A stretch of 64,000 bases of DNA, taken from the NCBI GenBank assembly GCA_032158295.1, contig CM063245.1, forward strand, positions 3,024,700-3,088,699, written 5' to 3'. Source of the stretch: Pycnopodia helianthoides. Lineage: Eukaryota; Echinodermata; Asteroidea; Forcipulatida; Asteriidae. The translations under genes and the position numbers were made by a program. The notes under the pieces were generated by a model. That model was not told the origin of the DNA, made no database searches, and saw only the letters and a program-made list of their open reading frames with translations. This document shows, in pieces, positions 1-10,192 of the stretch (position 1 is its first letter; every line of letters begins with the position of its first letter).

Positions 1-370
1 CATGTTATGGTTGACTTGATGGTTAGTCACACCGCGATGTTTGTGTTTGACGTCCGGGCATTTTGTCGGTCTTGTCCACCCACGGTCTTGCCTCACTTGG
101 CGGGAACCAGGTATGAAATGAGGACAAACTACGGGGTGAGAAGTGAAAAGAGAAAAGACAAAAATCTTTCCAAATCGTCAACAACCTTTCCAGCTAAGGT
201 TTTTTTTGTATTCTCGACATTTGTTTGAAGAAGAAAAACATGTGTCGCTGTTGGCCCTGTCGGTAACCTTGGTCACGGCTTGCTAACGACGGCGAATAAA
301 AGCCCGCATATAGGCAATCCACCCACCTCCCTTCTGACAAAAGGACGATCGTATGGCCATCAACAATTGA
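1..370. other. No recognisable feature
   Basis: AT/GC-mixed unique-looking sequence. Short open frames on both strands show no family motif and no codon-use signature like the two P450 genes. Nothing further seen. Confidence 0.5.
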
Positions 371-1080
371 AAAGTTTGGGTCAAAACTACTAAGCAGAAG
401 CTTTCGATACCAACATCTGCTCAACAATAGAAGGGGAAAAACAGGTACAAACACTATGCCTCAATGTGTTTTTTACTCAGCGGGCTTTTTGGGGGTTAGC
501 AGAAATTGGCCCCGATATACGGGACTCTCTGTTTCTGGAGATTTGGGTCCAAACTGCTAAGCAGAAGCTTTTAATACCCAAATCTGCTAAACAATAGAAA
601 GGGAACAAGTCTCATACAGCAGGATACAAACACTATGACTAAATGTGTTTTTTTACTCAGCGGGTATTTTTTAAGGTTAGCAGAAATTGGCCCCGATATA
701 GGGACTCTCTGTTTCTGGAGATATACTCCTTGGTTCTAAACTGCTAAGCAGCTGCTTCCAATACCAAATCCGCTAAACATAGAGAGGGAAACCAGTGTCA
801 TACAGCAGGTACAAACACTGTGACTAAATGTGTTTTTGTACTCAGCGGGCTTTTTAAGGTTAGCAGAAATTGGCCCCGATATACGGGACTCCCTGTTTAT
901 GAGAGTTTATACTCTTTGGTCTAAACTGCTAAGCAGAAGCTTTCAATTCCGCAGTCCGCTAAACATAGAAAGGGAAACTAGTCTCCATATACACTCAGGT
1001 TTCAAACGGGATTTTTCAGGTTAGCAGAAATTGGCCCCGAATATACGGGACTCTCCGTTTCTGGAGATATACTCTTTCGG
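371..1080. repeat. Tandem array, four copies of a ~180-bp unit
   Basis: The phrase TTAGCAGAAATTGGCCCC recurs at 496, 677, 860 and 1021, giving periods of 181, 183 and 161 bp. Each unit also carries a run of the type CTGCTAAGCAGAAGCTT and a GGGACTCTCTGTTT-like block. Units differ by small indels, so the array is diverged rather than recently amplified. No coding potential is evident. Confidence 0.85.
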
Positions 1081-1339
1081 TATCACTCTCTCGCAACCAA
1101 ATTGAATTAACACGTTGACCCGGGGAAGGTGATTGCGGTAAACTTTTTTGGGGAAACCACTGGTTAACTAATCGCAGCGGGGTTTATCTTCCCACCAATC
1201 ACCAGGGGTCATCGAGGGCTTCGTGTGAACTCGTAGTTATCTTAAAGGGGTCATTGTACATCTCCGCGGTTTGGTGAAGAGTTGATATCAGAGAAATCAA
1301 AGTAGATGGTGTTGTGAGTTTGCCGACTGTGGATCTGCA

Positions 1340-1517
1340 TGGCCCAATTTGATAGAGCTGTTAAGCAGAAAATATTATGCTAAGCAACAATAAGCAGGAT
1401 ACCAGTCACACATGCTACATGGGAATGGTATTTTTTTTAGCTGGTAACCTTTTTTGTTAGCACTATTTTGTTGTGCCTAGCTAGTTTTTTGTGCTGCAGC
1501 AGTCATGAATTGGTCCG
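1340..1517. mobile_element. Family F MITE-like element (GGCCCAATTT...)
   Basis: Begins GGCCCAATTTGATAGAGCTG, then a TTAAGCAGAAAATATT-like stretch, and ends in a diverged inverted copy (AGCAGTCATGAATTGGTCC). It matches the better preserved copies at 21303 and 28012 by eye. Non-coding. Confidence 0.7.
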
Positions 1518-1943
1518 GTGGTGTGGCTGTGATCGTCGCGTCAACACGCGTTGAAGCGGACACTGGCCACATCAACATCCTACAGCAACAGCCGATAGCT
1601 GTAGCCACAACCGCGAATTCGGACCCGGTCTTTCCCTGGCACAATTTTGGGGTTCACCCTCAGAACCAATACTTTAGTTTCAAGGAGTTCGTGGTCGAGC
1701 TCAGTCAGTCGTTCAGCCGCAAAACTTCAAGGGGAATAATCTTATCAAATCATCAAGCTGTCAAGGACAGCGTGTCGTGTGTTACAAGTTGGAGAATTCG
1801 AGAAGTTATGAACTTGTTTATTTTCGGTTCAAAGTTCCTGGCCCCAGACAATAAGACATGCCTTTTAAACCGCAAGCGTCGAAAAGCATTGGTGCACCCC
1901 GAACAGCAATGTTTCCCAGGTTTTTTATAAACAGTTATAAGAA

Positions 1944-2084
1944 CATGGTTTCAGACAGAAATATTTCAAGGGATGTTTTTTTCTACTATCATCATCATTA
2001 GACCGTGTAAGTTTGATGTAAATCTGTGATCAAAAAGTACATTTTACAAGTTTTTTTCTGACCAATTCTGTAATGTTCCTTTAA
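1944..2084 (+). mobile_element. Family A TTAA MITE, 5'-truncated copy
   Basis: Only the right-hand part of family A is present, from the TTTCAGACAGAAATATTTC segment to the terminal ACCAATTCTGTAATGTTCCT followed by TTAA. The left terminal repeat is missing. Confidence 0.85.
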
Positions 2085-2588
2085 CGTATTATTTGCCTTG
2101 AATAGATGTCCGTACAAAAAAAATCAGATAGAATTCAACCTGGATCAGGTAGACCTATTACTACTTTCCAATGCCCTTTACCACCTGATTTAATACATGT
2201 TCACTATTAATCAACTATGCGTTTCTCCATCTCTGTGCAAACAATTTTGCACTAGACGTAATTTTGCGCTTGCCTTTTTACTGCCCACCTCTGACCACCC
2301 CCTCCTCCCCAATCCTGTCCACCACCACTTATCGCAACACAACTGTAAAACTACTACCAACATGTGGATACCTTAGTCGCAAAATAGTGCATTGAAGTAC
2401 TGCATTCCAACGTTTACAAAAAAAATGTATACTAATAATCAACGACGGGGTTAACTCGAGTTGTCAGTTTGTCAACTTTTACGGAGAGAGTTTCTCAAGT
2501 AAAATGACAACATTCCACATAAAATGTGCATGACGTGTGATACATTTACCACATCACAGCCCCCGAAATAAACTTTTTTTTTTGAGTA
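2085..2588. other. Intergenic, nothing recognised
   Basis: AT-rich sequence with a short C-rich patch near 2290 and no recognisable gene, RNA or repeat. Confidence 0.4.
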
Positions 2589-3260
2589 ATCAAGACAACA
2601 ATATTGCGTGCGACAAACTGATGGAATCAGACGACTGTTTGGCTAACCCCCAAATAATTGGGCCGATAGTGGGCAATTTTTGTGGTGTGCGTGTACAAGG
2701 TTGACGATATCGACTTTTGCGTATCAAGACAACAATAATGTGTGTGACAAACTGACAGAATCAGACGACTGTTTGGCTAACTCCAAATAATTGGGCCGAT
2801 AGTGGACATTTTTGCGTGTGTGTACGAGGTTGACGATATATGTCACTGCTTTACGCGATTTTTTGTAATGCCGAACCACTCTCCTCCGTTCACTCGTGAT
2901 TTTTTTTTTTAAAACATATCAAGACAACAGTATTGCGTGTAACAAACTGATAGAAAATCAGTGGAATCAATATTGTTGCGTGTGTGTGTACGAGGTTGAC
3001 GATATGTCACTGCTCCACGCAAATTTTCAACGCTGAACCACTCTCCTCCGTTCACACGTGAACAAAACTTTTAAACATATCAAGACAACAGTATTGCGTG
3101 TATAACAAACTGATGGAATCAGACGACTGTTTGGGCTAACCCCAAATAATTGGGCCGATAGTGGGCAATTTTACGTGTGTGTGTACGAGGTTGACGATAT
3201 AATGTCACTGCTCCACGCGATTTGTTTAATGCTGAACCACTCTCCTCCGTTCACACGTGA
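2589..3260. repeat. Tandem repeat upstream of CYP-A carrying XRE cores
   Basis: Four imperfect units begin with ATCAAGACAACA at 2589, 2723, 2918 and 3079. Recurring blocks are the GACGACTGTTTGGCTAAC region, AATAATTGGGCCGATAGTGG, a TTGCGTG-containing block, GAGGTTGACGATAT and CCACTCTCCTCCGTTCAC. TNGCGTG, the core of the vertebrate AhR/ARNT response element, is seen on + at 2604, 2812, 2933, 2976 and 3094, and on - at 3016-3022 and 3214-3220. CACGTG E-boxes lie at 3055 and 3254. The array ends about 220 bp before the putative TATA box of CYP-A, so it may be a repeat-amplified enhancer. Function is inferred, not shown. Confidence 0.8.
2604..2613 (+). promoter_or_regulatory. XRE full-consensus match, TTGCGTGCGA
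   Basis: Matches the vertebrate AhR/ARNT consensus KNGCGTGMSA at every position. It lies in the first unit of the tandem array, about 1.0 kb upstream of the CYP-A start codon. Confidence 0.5.
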
Positions 3261-3300
3261 GTAGGGGGGGGGAGTATGACAATAGTTCGGTCTTTGGGAC

Positions 3301-3310
3301 TCGCACGCGA
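3301..3310 (-). promoter_or_regulatory. XRE full-consensus match upstream of CYP-A
   Basis: On the minus strand the sequence reads TCGCGTGCGA, a complete match to KNGCGTGMSA. It lies outside the tandem array, about 170 bp upstream of the putative TATA box, the position expected of a proximal inducible element. Binding is inferred from the vertebrate motif. Confidence 0.5.
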
Positions 3311-3391
3311 GACTGACACAATGCCCTTGTTCCGGCGCTTACAGTATAGCGTGCTCAGCCTCCGTCTGGTTAATCACGGCATCGCTCCACA

Positions 3392-3402
3392 TTGCGTGCG
3401 TG
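3392..3402 (+). promoter_or_regulatory. Overlapping XRE cores TTGCGTGCGTG
   Basis: Two GCGTG cores overlap by one base (3394-3398 and 3398-3402). The first is in the TNGCGTG context. They lie about 80 bp upstream of the putative TATA box of CYP-A. Confidence 0.45.
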
Positions 3403-3479
3403 GATCTTCAATGCGTAGGGGTCAAAGCACTGAGTGATGGAGTGTGTTCGATCAATAGAGAAGTAAAAAGAAAAAACTG

Positions 3480-3486
3480 TATAAAG
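3480..3486 (+). promoter_or_regulatory. Putative TATA box of CYP-A
   Basis: TATAAAG lies 142 bp before the CYP-A ATG. A start site about 30 bp downstream would give an untranslated leader of about 115 nt. There is no other TATA-like sequence between here and the ATG. Confidence 0.5.
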
Positions 3487-3627
3487 TGCCCCACTGATCA
3501 CTGGTTCTCTCCATAACTGACTTGGGACCGGAGTTGTAACAAACTAGTTATACAGTGCATCGGTCAATACTAGTTTACAGTTTTTGATATTTTCCCAAGT
3601 TTTGACTTTGAAGAAAGAGATTCAGAG

Positions 3628-5250
3628 ATGTTGCTCGCTTCGGGACAGGCAGCCATTGCGCGCCTTGTGCCACAGTTTCCAGAGTCTATCAGTATCAATT
3701 CGGCGACGATCACCCTTGCCGTCATCGTCCTCGTCATTCTTGTCCTGGAGGAGTGCAGACGTCTCGTCCGGCGAGGTCGTGCGGCCCCCAGGGGTGGTGA
3801 CAAGGCTCTCCCCGGCCCGTGGGGTGTACCCCTGCTCGGTAACATCTTCCAGCTGGGCGCCGCTCCGCACGAGACCTTCCTGAGGATGGCCCGCAAGTAC
3901 GGCGACGTGTTCCAGATCCACATCGGCAGCCGACCCGTGGTGGTGCTGAACGGCTACGACACCATCCGGCAGGCGCTGGTCAAGCAGGGCGTGGACTTTG
4001 CCGGCCGGCCCGACCTGACGTCCACCCGGTGCATGAACAACATCCTGGGGAAGAGCTTGGCCTTTTCGAGTTACAGCGAGGGCTGGAAGCTGCACCGGAA
4101 GATCACCGAGTCGTCCGTTCGGCACTTCACCTCGGGCAGCCAGCTCAGCTCGGTAGGGGCACGCATCAGCAAAGAAGCACAGGCTCTCGTAGATGTGTGG
4201 ACTGTCCAGTTCAACAAGGACAGCAAGGGTAACGAGAGCAATAACGGACCCTTCGACATACTGAAACTCTCCGTGAGCAACGTCATGTACTCGTACATGT
4301 TCAGCAAGAGCCACTCACTGGACGATCAGAAATTACTGGACTTTGTTGCGATGAGTGACGATTTCTCCAAGGCCATCGGCACGGGCAACCCGGCGGACTT
4401 CATGCCGTGGATGCAGCCCTTCTCCAAGAAGATCTTCGACAACTTCGAGACGATGATTCGCAACTACAAGAGCTGGTTCGGCGCGGACATCTCAAACCAC
4501 ACCAAGGAGTACAAGTCAGAGTCGGAGTCGAACATTCTCGACTACCTCATCACCGTGAACCGCCGGATGAACCACGAGGACAAGGAGCGCCTTCACCTCA
4601 CGGAGGAGATGATCGTCAACACTGTGTACGACATGTTCGGCGCCGGGTTCGAGACTGTATCCGCACTCCTCCACTGGACTATCGCGCTGATGATCCTGTA
4701 CCCAGACGTCCAACGCGAGGTGCAGAAGGAGCTTGACGACGTAGTCGGGCGGGGCCGTGCTCCCTGTGCGTCAGATCGCAAGCACCTGCCCTTCACCGAG
4801 TCGTGCCTGCTGGAGATCATCCGCTTCACCTCCGTCGTGCCGATGACCATCCCGCACAGCACCACCAGGGACACGGAACTGAACGGGTACTTCATCCCGA
4901 GGGACACGGTGGTGTTCGTCAATATCCACTCGTTGAACTACGACGAGGAGACCTGGGACAATCCGAGCGAGTTTCGCCCCCGTCGATTCCTCAGTGAGGA
5001 CGGCACGTCGCTGGACCCGACCAAGACCATCTCCGTGATGCCGTTCGGTGCCGGTAAGCGCCGATGTCTCGGATCCGAACTGGCCCGGCTGGAGTTCTTC
5101 CTGTATTCCTCTACCCTCTTACAACAATGTACATTCGAAGCTGTGAATGGAGATGAACCATCGTTGAAGTCCAGTCCTGGTCTGGTGCAGAAACCAAGTC
5201 CGTTCAGCATGACCGTAAGCAAACGGGAACTAAACATCCCAACACCTTGA
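3628..5250 (+). CDS. CYP1-like cytochrome P450 (CYP-A), membrane-anchored, single exon
   Basis: A 540-residue microsomal P450 monooxygenase, intact in one exon. Residues 26-40 form a hydrophobic anchor followed by basic residues (RR, KA), then the hinge LPGPWG (61-66). The I-helix oxygen-binding motif is AGFET (339-343), the K-helix ExxR is E396-R399, the PERF-equivalent is PRRF (451-454), and the haem loop FGAGKRRCLG has ligand Cys480. Blocks such as TIRQALVKQ, DFAGRPDL and HSTTRDTELNG match the vertebrate CYP1 family, which oxidises planar aromatic and other lipophilic compounds with electrons from P450 reductase at the endoplasmic reticulum. Substrate is unknown. The start has a purine at -3 and an in-frame stop at 3571. 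The gene is GC-rich against AT-rich surroundings. A paralog lies at 33459 on the same strand. No clear AATAAA was seen close downstream. CYP17/CYP2 identity is less likely. Confidence 0.95.
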   Translation: MLLASGQAAIARLVPQFPESISINSATITLAVIVLVILVLEECRRLVRRGRAAPRGGDKALPGPWGVPLLGNIFQLGAAPHETFLRMARKYGDVFQIHIGSRPVVVLNGYDTIRQALVKQGVDFAGRPDLTSTRCMNNILGKSLAFSSYSEGWKLHRKITESSVRHFTSGSQLSSVGARISKEAQALVDVWTVQFNKDSKGNESNNGPFDILKLSVSNVMYSYMFSKSHSLDDQKLLDFVAMSDDFSKAIGTGNPADFMPWMQPFSKKIFDNFETMIRNYKSWFGADISNHTKEYKSESESNILDYLITVNRRMNHEDKERLHLTEEMIVNTVYDMFGAGFETVSALLHWTIALMILYPDVQREVQKELDDVVGRGRAPCASDRKHLPFTESCLLEIIRFTSVVPMTIPHSTTRDTELNGYFIPRDTVVFVNIHSLNYDEETWDNPSEFRPRRFLSEDGTSLDPTKTISVMPFGAGKRRCLGSELARLEFFLYSSTLLQQCTFEAVNGDEPSLKSSPGLVQKPSPFSMTVSKRELNIPTP

Positions 5251-5474
5251 GAACCAAACAAAAAAACACTGTGAACTATCAAAATACAGTACTGGGATTG
5301 TAAATCAATCTGTAATGTTATAACTATGCACTTTGTGTACTAATTGCTGAAGTTACCGATGAACCACTGTACGCAGTGGATAGCTAGTTTTTTGTTGGAC
5401 GGGTTTGTGAATGGTCTTTCGAAATACTGTATGATCGATGTTGTCTATCTGTACTTGATTGTCTATCTGTATTT

Positions 5475-5780
5475 GATTGAATGATTGATTGATCGGTTGA
5501 TTGAACAATTAACAACTGTCTTCGGGCCTCGTCTTGAGATGGGCAGAGCCTCGGTATCATTACGGTCTCGTAGTTTGATCATCTTTATTTGATGAATCGA
5601 TTGATTGATTAGCTGTTTGAGCAATTAACAATTCAGTTTGTACATGTTTTTTTTTTTATTAATTAAGATGTTTAACTTAAGATGTTGTCACATGTGTTCT
5701 TAAGTTCGTGTTTTCGGGCCTCGTCTTGAGATGGGTGGAGCCTCGGTATCATTGAGATCTCGTAGTTCGATCATACTACT
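5475..5780. repeat. Two-copy tandem duplication 3' of CYP-A
   Basis: A block starting GGGCCTCGTCTTGAGATGGG and ending near CTCGTAGTT occurs at about 5524 and 5716. Each is preceded by a GATTGATT-rich stretch and a CAATTAACAA segment, so a roughly 190-bp unit is duplicated. It may fall in the 3' UTR or flank of CYP-A. No function is evident. Confidence 0.7.
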
Positions 5781-5947
5781 GTCATTTTACACCTTAACAA
5801 CATCGGGGGAGATTAGTCTTATTTTACTAATATGCCTAGTTATATACAGTGTTAGAGTTCCTCGTACTGGTTTGAACTGATACCAATATCCCAATATCTA
5901 TAACAGATGGCATTGTCTATTTCTTCAAATTTAACTATCAGTATTTT

Positions 5948-6243
5948 AGACCTTTCTATTGTTGATAAACAAACTGCGCTGGTCGGCATGGAGGTTCGAT
6001 TGTTAGCAAAACATTCAATCGTGTTATCAGATGTTGTGACAAAATTCAACATTTCTGCAAACTTTCAATCTACAAAAATACATCCCATGATTGGCTGCTT
6101 TGTTTGCAAAAAAATTTCAACACTATTATTTTTTGAATATTTGTGTCACATTGTCACAAACTGTGGCTATCTGTTTTTGCTTTGCGTTTGTGGCAACCTT
6201 GGTTGGCAAAAACTCAGGCGGTGACGCTGCAATAGAAAGGGTC
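5948..6243 (-). mobile_element. Family H MITE (AGACCTTTCTATTGTTGA termini)
   Basis: Inverted termini read AGACCTTTCTATTGTTG on the left and CAATAGAAAGGGTCT on the right. The interior matches, in reverse, the copies at 53980, 55694 and 57245, including the phrase CACAAACTGTGGCTATCTG. Non-coding. Confidence 0.75.
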
Positions 6244-6735
6244 TCTGAATGGAAATGCTATAAAATTCTACCTTCATATTTTGTCATGTCCCCAATGGGT
6301 GCATTTGCAACATCGAATACTAGCTCTCAATTTACGACAAAGATGCCAGACTATTTGACCTTCTGTCCAGCTAAAGCTTATTCAGTTTTTAAAATACTAT
6401 TTTTGTTCGGAGGAATGAAATGATAAAAACTCTTTGTAGGGGTAGGGGTTCGTAGTGACGCATAATCACACGGTAAGACAAAAACAAGTACCGTAAATCT
6501 ATCTTTTTAGCACTATTTTTAAGATGGCGTGTAACAGCGGTCACACCCACACACACGCATCGGTTAATTAATAGGGAAACGGGTCGTTTAGTGAGCCGTC
6601 TTTACTGAGTAATTTACTGCAATTCCGGAAATGATTACATCCAAGGGTGGATTGCGTCCCAGTTTTTTAAACTCATTCTGAACCCAATCGTGCATTATTC
6701 GACCTTTGCTGATTATTGGTGTTAACTATCACTCT

Positions 6736-7061
6736 AAAAAAAAAACTACCGGGTCAGAATTGACCCTAGGGGGCTTGGCCCATTTCTAGGTCATGCTGAT
6801 GACCCGGTGGTTTAAAAATAAAATGGGATTTGAACTCAGATTCTGCGTCAGATTGTCCCATTTCGGGGTCATTTTGACACAGATTGCTGATAGGTCATAC
6901 TGGGGTGTGTTTTTGTCGGTCGTAAACCAGTAACTGTTTTTGGTCATTGGCCAGTGATTAACCAATGGCCAATTCAACCCGAGACAGTTATTGGTAACGA
7001 CCGCCAAAAACGCACCCCCGGCGGGACCCTGTTTTCTGACCCGGATTTGTTTTTTACTGTG
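6736..7061. mobile_element. GACCC-type element (family R) with a nested foldback
   Basis: The left end is CTCTAAAAA then ACCGGGTCAGAATTGACCC; the right end is CTGACCCGGATTTG followed by TTTTTTACTGTG. Related partial copies occur at 21012, 35326, 49432 and 57137. A separate hairpin at 6902-7019 interrupts it. Confidence 0.6.
6902..7019. repeat. Foldback palindrome nested in family R
   Basis: The left arm GGTGTGTTTTTGTCGGTCGT pairs with the right arm ACGACCGCCAAAAACGCACC with few mismatches. The centre contains GGCCAGTGATTAACCAATGGCC, itself near-palindromic. Confidence 0.7.
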
Positions 7062-7173
7062 TAAATACCGCTGGAAGTATAACTAGAATCACAGTTCATT
7101 TTGTTAAAACTTATTGTCAGTATCAAGTTCAATAAGATCATTTCTTGCATTTAATACGATGTTTCGATTACCC

Positions 7174-7292
7174 CCCCCCCCCAAAAAAAAAAAAAAATCA
7201 ATAAATAAATAAATAAAAATCAATAAAAATCAATAAAATAAATAAATAAATAAAAAATAAAAAATCATAATAATAACAATATAATACTAATC
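7174..7292. repeat. Poly-C/poly-A junction and (AAAT)n-rich low complexity
   Basis: A C run is followed by an A run, then interrupted AAAT/CAAT repeats. Assembly errors in the homopolymers are likely. Confidence 0.9.
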
Positions 7293-7756
7293 GCTTCCCA
7301 TCTGTAATTATTTTCACGAATTTCTACCAATAGTTATTGTCAATTTTGTCAGATGAAAATCTGACCCAAAATTATATGGTTAATAATATGGTTAATTATA
7401 TACGAGTTTCTACTGTTAATGTATTAAAAAATGTGTATATTTCGGGTGAAGTTTTCATAATCTTGTACATAATGTAGCCAAACCAAAAAGCTGAGCTGAT
7501 TCTGTAAAGTGCTGGAAAAACCACTGTTTGTGTATGGAGCCTGGAAGAGCATTTAATTTATAAATATTTGTCAAGATAAGAAATTTTCAGTAAACACGTT
7601 TGTTAAATATTAATAAATATAAACAGTCTATAGATATGGATCATGTCTCCGATGATGTTATTTATAATTTACAAGTTTAAGTCTCTAACAGTTAGTGACA
7701 ATTGTTATTTTATTTCACAAGTTTGGAATATTTCAAATTTGACTTTCAGAATGTGT

Positions 7757-7808
7757 CAATCGAAACGTCGAGTTGTTTACACAACCGCGGTACTTTTCAT
7801 AACCACCA
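7757..7808 (+). repeat. GAAACGTCGAGTTGTT block preceding the satellite
   Basis: GAAACGTCGAGTTGTT followed by an ACAACC and CTTTT..ACCA block, shared with 36741-36795. It directly precedes the 68-bp array. The shared hairpin-forming block suggests the tail of a mobile element. A hammerhead-like GAAA core is possible but the catalytic partner sequence is not visible. Confidence 0.4.
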
Positions 7809-7837
7809 CAGCTCAAAGAAGAGATTCTTGTGCATGG

Positions 7838-8709
7838 TACTGCAAACCTTACTAGATTGTATCTCCACCATGCAAAGTTTCAAATCCTACTCATGCACAT
7901 GGTGTTACTGCAAACCTTACTAGATTGTATCTCCACCTTGCAAAGTTTCAAATCCTACTCATATGAAACCTTGTGTTACTGCAAACCTTACTAGATTGTA
8001 TCTCCATGATGCAAAGTTTCAAATTCTACTCATGTACCTGGTGTTACTGCAAACTCTACTAGATTGTATCTCCATCACGCAAAGTTTCAAATCCTAATCA
8101 TGTACATGGTGTTACTGCAAACCTTACTAGATTGTATCTCCACCTTGCAAAGTTTCAAATCCTACTCATATGAAACCTTGTGTTACTGCAAACCTTACTA
8201 GATTGTATCTCCATGATGCAAAGTTTCAAATCCTACTCATGTACCTGGTGTTACTGCAAACCTTACTAGATTGTATCTCCACCATGCAAAGTTTCAAATC
8301 CTACTCATGTACCTGGTGTTACTGCAAACCTTACTAGATTGTATCTCCACCATGCAAAGTTTCAAATCCTACTCATGTACCTGGTGTTACTGCAAACTCT
8401 ACTAGATTGTATCTCCATCGCGCAAAGTTTCAAATTCTACTCATGTACCTGGTGTTACTGCAAACCTCACTAGATTGTATCTCCACCATGCAAAGTTTCA
8501 AATCCTACTCATGTACCTGGTGTTACTCACAAATCTTACTAGATTGTATCTCCACCATGCGAAGTTTCAAATCCTACTCATGTACAAGGTGTTAATGCAA
8601 ACCTCACTAGATTGTATCTCCACCACTCATAGTTTCAAATCATTCTCATGTACCTGTGACCGCAAACCTTACTAGATTATATCTCCACCATGCAAAGTTT
8701 CAAATCCAT
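7838..8709 (+). repeat. 68-bp satellite array, 13 units
   Basis: ACTAGATTGTATCTCCACC-like unit starts are seen at 7851, 7919, 7990, 8058, 8126, 8197, 8265, 8333, 8401, 8469, 8538, 8606 and 8671, so periods are 65-71 bp and mostly 68. Two units (near 7953 and 8160) carry the same variant CATATGAAACCTTG, which suggests a higher-order repeat of about three units. Small frames through it are repeat artefacts. Confidence 0.95.
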
Positions 8710-8739
8710 AATTAGACTTAATTGAATTATGGTCAACTT

Positions 8740-9064
8740 CGGGAGGGCGTTTGACATTTTAGTGACTCGACACATGCACGAAATAACAAACCTGCTAAAG
8801 TTTAAGTTCAATCAGTCATCGGAGTCACAAGAAAATATTGAAAAACCATACGTTTTCAAACATCGGGTTTTTAGACTTGCGAGATCAAAGCTAATTGTTT
8901 TAGCCTACTCGATTCTTAAAAAAAGAAATGAAGAATTTTAAGCAAAAATATTTGAAGGGGAGTTTTCACCATGGCCATCTTTATTGTTCCATGTAAGTCA
9001 TGTGCAAACCTGTGAACATTTTTGTTTTACAATTTTATTAATGACGTGCATGCACACCCTTTAA
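8740..9064 (-). mobile_element. Family B'-like TTAA MITE, diverged
   Basis: Contains AATAACAAACCTG and the shared inner module (TCA.TCGGAGTCACAAGAAAAT), a GTTTTCACCATGGCCATCTTTA segment as in the 31701 copy, and an end of CACACCCTTTTAA. The left boundary is uncertain. Confidence 0.6.
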
Positions 9065-9282
9065 AAGCTCATTTTGATATTGATTTCAAGACACAGGAAA
9101 CCGAATATGTAACCTTCTGTCAAACTATGCCGTTCTTTAGTGTTGGGGGGAAAACCACATAAACATGATGGTGAAATGATTGCAAAGTTTTGTCGATCCG
9201 CACGTAAGCCCAAGGCCTACCCATTTCCGAATTAGGCCATTCGGGAATGGGCCACGGCATGTCTTGATGCATTCGGGTTTAC

Positions 9283-9677
9283 TTAAAGGAACATTACAGA
9301 ATTGGTAAGAAAAAAACTTGTAAAATATACTTTTTTATCACAGATTTACATAAAACTTACACGGTCTAATGATGATGATAGTAGAAAACATCCCTTGAAA
9401 TATTTATGTCTGAAATGCCATATTTGATGAGAAATGAATACACTAATTTTCCGATTGGAGTTTATCGCTCAGTGAGCGTTTTATTCATGTGTTGAATCTA
9501 TATGATTTCATGCAAATGTGTAACCGGTTTTTCACTACTTTCTCGTGACCCAGATGACCGATCGATCTCAAACTTCTACAGGTTTGTCAGTTTGTGTATA
9601 TGGTGGATTTACATAAAGTGCTTACACTGCCAGCAACTGTTCTGTTAGCAAAAACCTATTCTGTAATGTTCCTTTAA
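9283..9677 (-). mobile_element. Family A TTAA MITE, full length
   Basis: TTAA is followed by AGGAACATTACAGAATTGG, and at the other end the inverted terminus CCAATTCTGTAATGTTCCT is followed by TTAA; there is a one-base mismatch near the right terminus. About 395 bp. The interior holds the ACTGAGCG hairpin and the GATCGATC module. Reverse orientation relative to most copies. Confidence 0.9.
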
Positions 9678-10123
9678 TAGTTGGAAAGAGTGCAAGGTGC
9701 CTATACCCGTTCTCCCCGTCACGGGGCTAATCACGACTCAAGTGACCTTTTCTTTTTTAAAAGTCGCTCGAAAATATTATAGTCAATTGCAGAAGGTGTA
9801 GTCATCAATCGCATACTTAAAAGCTGGGGAATGAGTCAATGGGTATATAGTTTTTTTCGATGATCATCGAAAAAACAAATGGAGTATTTTAATCTGGAAG
9901 CCTACTTGATGGAGTTATGTTGGAACTGTACCAATTGTCACGAGCAATAAATATACCCCGCCCGAAATTCTGTCGTGTTTGACAAATTGTTGTTTGAAAC
10001 CTTTTTTTCCCCCCGTTCAAGGTGAGAAAGTTTAGCGTATAACAATGTTTACATTATCAGTACACTCAGGCTATTTTCAGTGAAGTTCCCGCTAGTCCTT
10101 TTTTCCCCTTCTCTTTTGAATGT

Positions 10124-10192
10124 GTGTCGATTTCACAAAACTCTTCCGAACTTAGGACTAGTCCAAGGCAATGCTAACAGATAGGACTAGTT
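10124..10192 (+). repeat. Single arm of the GGACTAGTCC foldback element
   Basis: GTGTCGATTTCACAAAACTC through CTTAGGACTAGTCC to ATAGGACTAG matches the left arm of the complete foldback at 27933-28293. The opposite arm is absent. A family A copy starts immediately after it. Confidence 0.75.

Noticed and set aside
1505..1930. 141-codon open frame
   Set aside because: It begins in a family F element, ends at a family A fragment, has no motif, and lacks the GC-rich codon use of the P450 genes.
3622..4314. 230-codon minus-strand frame and other frames over 3570-5282
   Set aside because: Shadows of CYP-A. High GC at third positions removes stops from other frames.
7838..8709. CRISPR-like array
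   Set aside because: Units are contiguous 68-bp tandem repeats without unique spacers, in eukaryotic sequence.
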